This document shows positions 62,486 through 64,000 of a DNA stretch of 64,000 bases, piece by piece. The notes beneath the pieces were generated by a model, which saw nothing but the letters and a program-made list of their open reading frames with translations, searched no databases and was not told the DNA's origin. The position numbers and the translations under genes were made by a program. The DNA is from Antrihabitans cavernicola (lineage in GTDB: Bacteria; Actinomycetota; Actinomycetes; Mycobacteriales; Mycobacteriaceae). The stretch is taken from contig NZ_VLNY01000001.1 of the NCBI RefSeq assembly GCF_008297975.1, forward strand, positions 711,990-775,989, read 5' to 3'. The first letter of the stretch is position 1. Every line of letters starts with the position of its first letter.

Positions 62486-63508
62486 CTAACTTCGAACTAT
62501 GTCGACGAGGCTGCGCAAGGTCGCGAGTTGCTCCGGGTATGTCCCATCGACCTTGGCGAGCAGGGTGGTAATCCCGCTCTGTCGGTAGACGTCGATGCGG
62601 TCGGCAATCGCGTCCGGCGTGCCGAGGAGATTGGTCATGGAACCCAGCGCGAGCGGAACTGCTGCAGCGGCCTCGTCTCGTCGGCGGGCCTTCCAGAGGC
62701 GCGCGACTTCCGCGATTTCGTCGGCGAAGCCCAGACGAGCGAATGCTTCGTTGTAGAAGTTCGTCGAACCGGACCCCATCGCTCCGATGGTGAACGCGTA
62801 ACCGTCGGCGTGCTTTCGAGCCCGGCGCTCGGTGTCGTCGGCACCCGATGCGACCTCGACGGCGACCGGCGCCACCAGATCGAGGTCGGCCACCGCGCGA
62901 CCTGCCCGCGCTGCCCCTTCGCGCAGCGGACCGAGAAATACTTCCGCCGATTCCGGAATGAATGCGTTGCCCAACCAGCCGTCGGCAACCTCGCCGGTCA
63001 ATCGCAGATTGGCGGGGCCCATCGAGGCGATGTAGATCGGCACGTGGGCGGGCGCGAGCATGGGCGTCAGTGCCGCGCCGCGGCTGTCGGGCAACGGCAG
63101 CGGGTACACCGAGCCGTCGTGCACAAGTTTTGCGCCGCTGCTGACGGTCCGGACGATCTCGATCGTCTCTCTGGTCGTTTGCACCGGTCTGTCGAATCGC
63201 ACACCGTGCCAGCCCTCCATCACGGCCGGACCGGACACTCCGACACCCAGATTGAAGCGGCCGCCGGACAAGGCTTGCAGGCTCAGTGCCGAACTGGCCA
63301 GCATCGCCGGGCTGCGCGAACCGAGCTGGACGACGAACGTTCCCAGTCCGATCGTCTCCGTCCGGGCCGCCAGATAGCCCAACCCGGTCAGTGCGTCGTA
63401 ACCCCAGATCTCTGGCGTCCACAGTGAGTCGATCCCCAGCTGCTCGGCCGCCTCGGCGAACTCGGCTGCGCCCGGCAGTTGCGGTTGGATCATTGCGCCG
63501 ATTTTCAT
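62486..63508 (-). CDS. Luciferase-like F420-dependent oxidoreductase
   Basis: A 340-residue TIM-barrel protein of the LLM class with KIGAMIQPQLPGAAEFAEAA, LGIDSLWTPEIWGYDALTGL, GTFVVQLGSRSPAMLASSAL, LGVGVSGPAVMEGWHG and GEVADGWLGNAFIPES. This pattern is typical of mycobacterial TIGR03-type F420-dependent enzymes, which transfer hydride to diverse substrates; substrate unknown. The ATG at 63508 is preceded by AAGGGG. Confidence 0.9.
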   Translation of the reverse strand: MKIGAMIQPQLPGAAEFAEAAEQLGIDSLWTPEIWGYDALTGLGYLAARTETIGLGTFVVQLGSRSPAMLASSALSLQALSGGRFNLGVGVSGPAVMEGWHGVRFDRPVQTTRETIEIVRTVSSGAKLVHDGSVYPLPLPDSRGAALTPMLAPAHVPIYIASMGPANLRLTGEVADGWLGNAFIPESAEVFLGPLREGAARAGRAVADLDLVAPVAVEVASGADDTERRARKHADGYAFTIGAMGSGSTNFYNEAFARLGFADEIAEVARLWKARRRDEAAAAVPLALGSMTNLLGTPDAIADRIDVYRQSGITTLLAKVDGTYPEQLATLRSLVDIVRS

Positions 63509-63577
63509 CGATAGCCCCTTCGCTGCCCGGCATACCATCGAGGATCTACCCCGAAAGACATCTCACGAAGCTAAATG

Positions 63578-64000
63578 TCAAGCCGCGAGCTCGGAAGGAG
63601 GTGGAAACGCCTGATGTTCGTCGTAGAGCCGGCCGGTTTGCAGGCAGTGGTGCAGCTGGCCGAGGAACTTGTTGAACAGGTGTCGTTGGGCTTGGTGGCT
63701 CCAGTCTCCTGCGGCGCGGCGGGTGTCGAAGTGCTGGCGGGCGCCGGGCGAGGCGCGCAGCGACGCGAGCGCCCAGATGGGGCCGACGGCGGCGAGGCGC
63801 CGGTTCTTGATATGGCGGTGCAGGACAACCTTTTTCTTGCCGCTGGCGATCGTGATCGGTGCGGATCCGGCGAAGCCTTTCAGGCCGCGCGCGGTGGCGA
63901 AGCGGGCGCGGTCGTCGCCGATCTCGGCGAGCACCCGGGCACCGGCCAGCCGACCGAGGCCGGGGAAGCTGGTGATGATCGTGGCGTCCGGGTGCCGGTC
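63578..64000 (-). mobile_element. IS110-family transposase, 5' part beyond window edge
   Basis: Minus-strand frame open from the window edge to 63578, covering the last ~140 residues. The C-terminal transposase_20 domain is clear: TSFPGLGRLAGARVLAEIGD, GLKGFAGSAPITIASGKKKV and the conserved HRHIKNRRLAAV. IS110 elements use a DEDD/Ser-type recombinase and usually lack terminal inverted repeats. The element end should lie between the stop codon and the LLM gene start (about 63510-63577); no target duplication can be judged from one end. Confidence 0.88.

Noticed and set aside
1..64000. tRNA, rRNA, oriC or prophage features
   Set aside because: No cloverleaf-like segments next to gene ends, no DnaA-box clusters and no phage structural or integrase genes were recognised by eye; a computed tRNA scan would be decisive.

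Overview
The window looks like a chromosomal segment of a GC-rich, mycolic-acid-type actinobacterium (Mycobacteriales; best guess Rhodococcus or a close relative such as Nocardia). The basis is a block in the mycobacterial order cwlM-trxA-trxB-rsmA-sigM-murJ-DUF6049-mutT4 with divergent pcnA, type VII (ESX) substrate genes, PPE/EspG proteins, DUF3558 lipoproteins, a glucosylglycerate hydrolase, an F420-type oxidoreductase, and many genes whose GTG or ATG sits 6-8 nt after a TANNNT -10 box, as in leaderless actinobacterial mRNAs. The species is inferred. No rRNA, tRNA, CRISPR array or prophage was recognised.

Region by region. 1-12.3 kb: cell-wall and redox housekeeping (CwlM, thioredoxin system behind a SigH/SigR-type promoter, SigM and its anti-sigma factor, lipid II flippase-pseudokinase fusion, DUF6049 protein, Nudix hydrolase, CCA-adding enzyme). 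12.3-17 kb: a small membrane protein, a LiaS/NarX-like two-component system whose regulator is frameshifted, a lipid-binding-like protein and a secreted DUF4185 protein. 17-21 kb: a WXG100 gene with a decayed partner and two small unknown genes, an MFS transporter and a DUF222/HNH protein. 21.2-29.2 kb: a type VII secretion accessory island with an EspC-like protein, an 804-residue helical protein, lipoproteins, duplicated WXG100-like/DUF3558 cassettes, and a PPE-EspG pair. Three near-identical ECF sigma promoters precede its three transcription units.

29.2-37.6 kb: an epimerase-like gene with a divergent TetR regulator, a YqgE protein, then a SigL-like ECF sigma/zinc anti-sigma pair. The pair's promoter signature (TGAACC-N16-CGT) recurs before a four-gene overlapping operon (ThDP enzyme, SRPBCC, KAS III, aminotransferase) that looks like an undescribed small biosynthetic cluster. 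38-41.1 kb: four genes each overlapping by 4 bp, encoding a TIGR04222 membrane protein with a periodic Cys tail, a DUF692/MNIO iron oxidase, its partner and a DUF1648 membrane protein; this is a candidate peptide-modification system.

41.2-48.8 kb: lipid and alkane metabolism (acyltransferase, diacylglycerol kinase, acyl-CoA ligase, and a ferredoxin/CYP153-like P450/ferredoxin reductase operon). 48.9-63.5 kb: leuS, carboxylesterase, a frameshifted ketosteroid isomerase, a kinase-like phosphotransferase, SDR, MarR regulator, glucosylglycerate hydrolase, phospholipase C-like and PhoX phosphatases flanking a GH25 muramidase, and a luciferase-like oxidoreductase. The right edge enters an IS110-type transposase.
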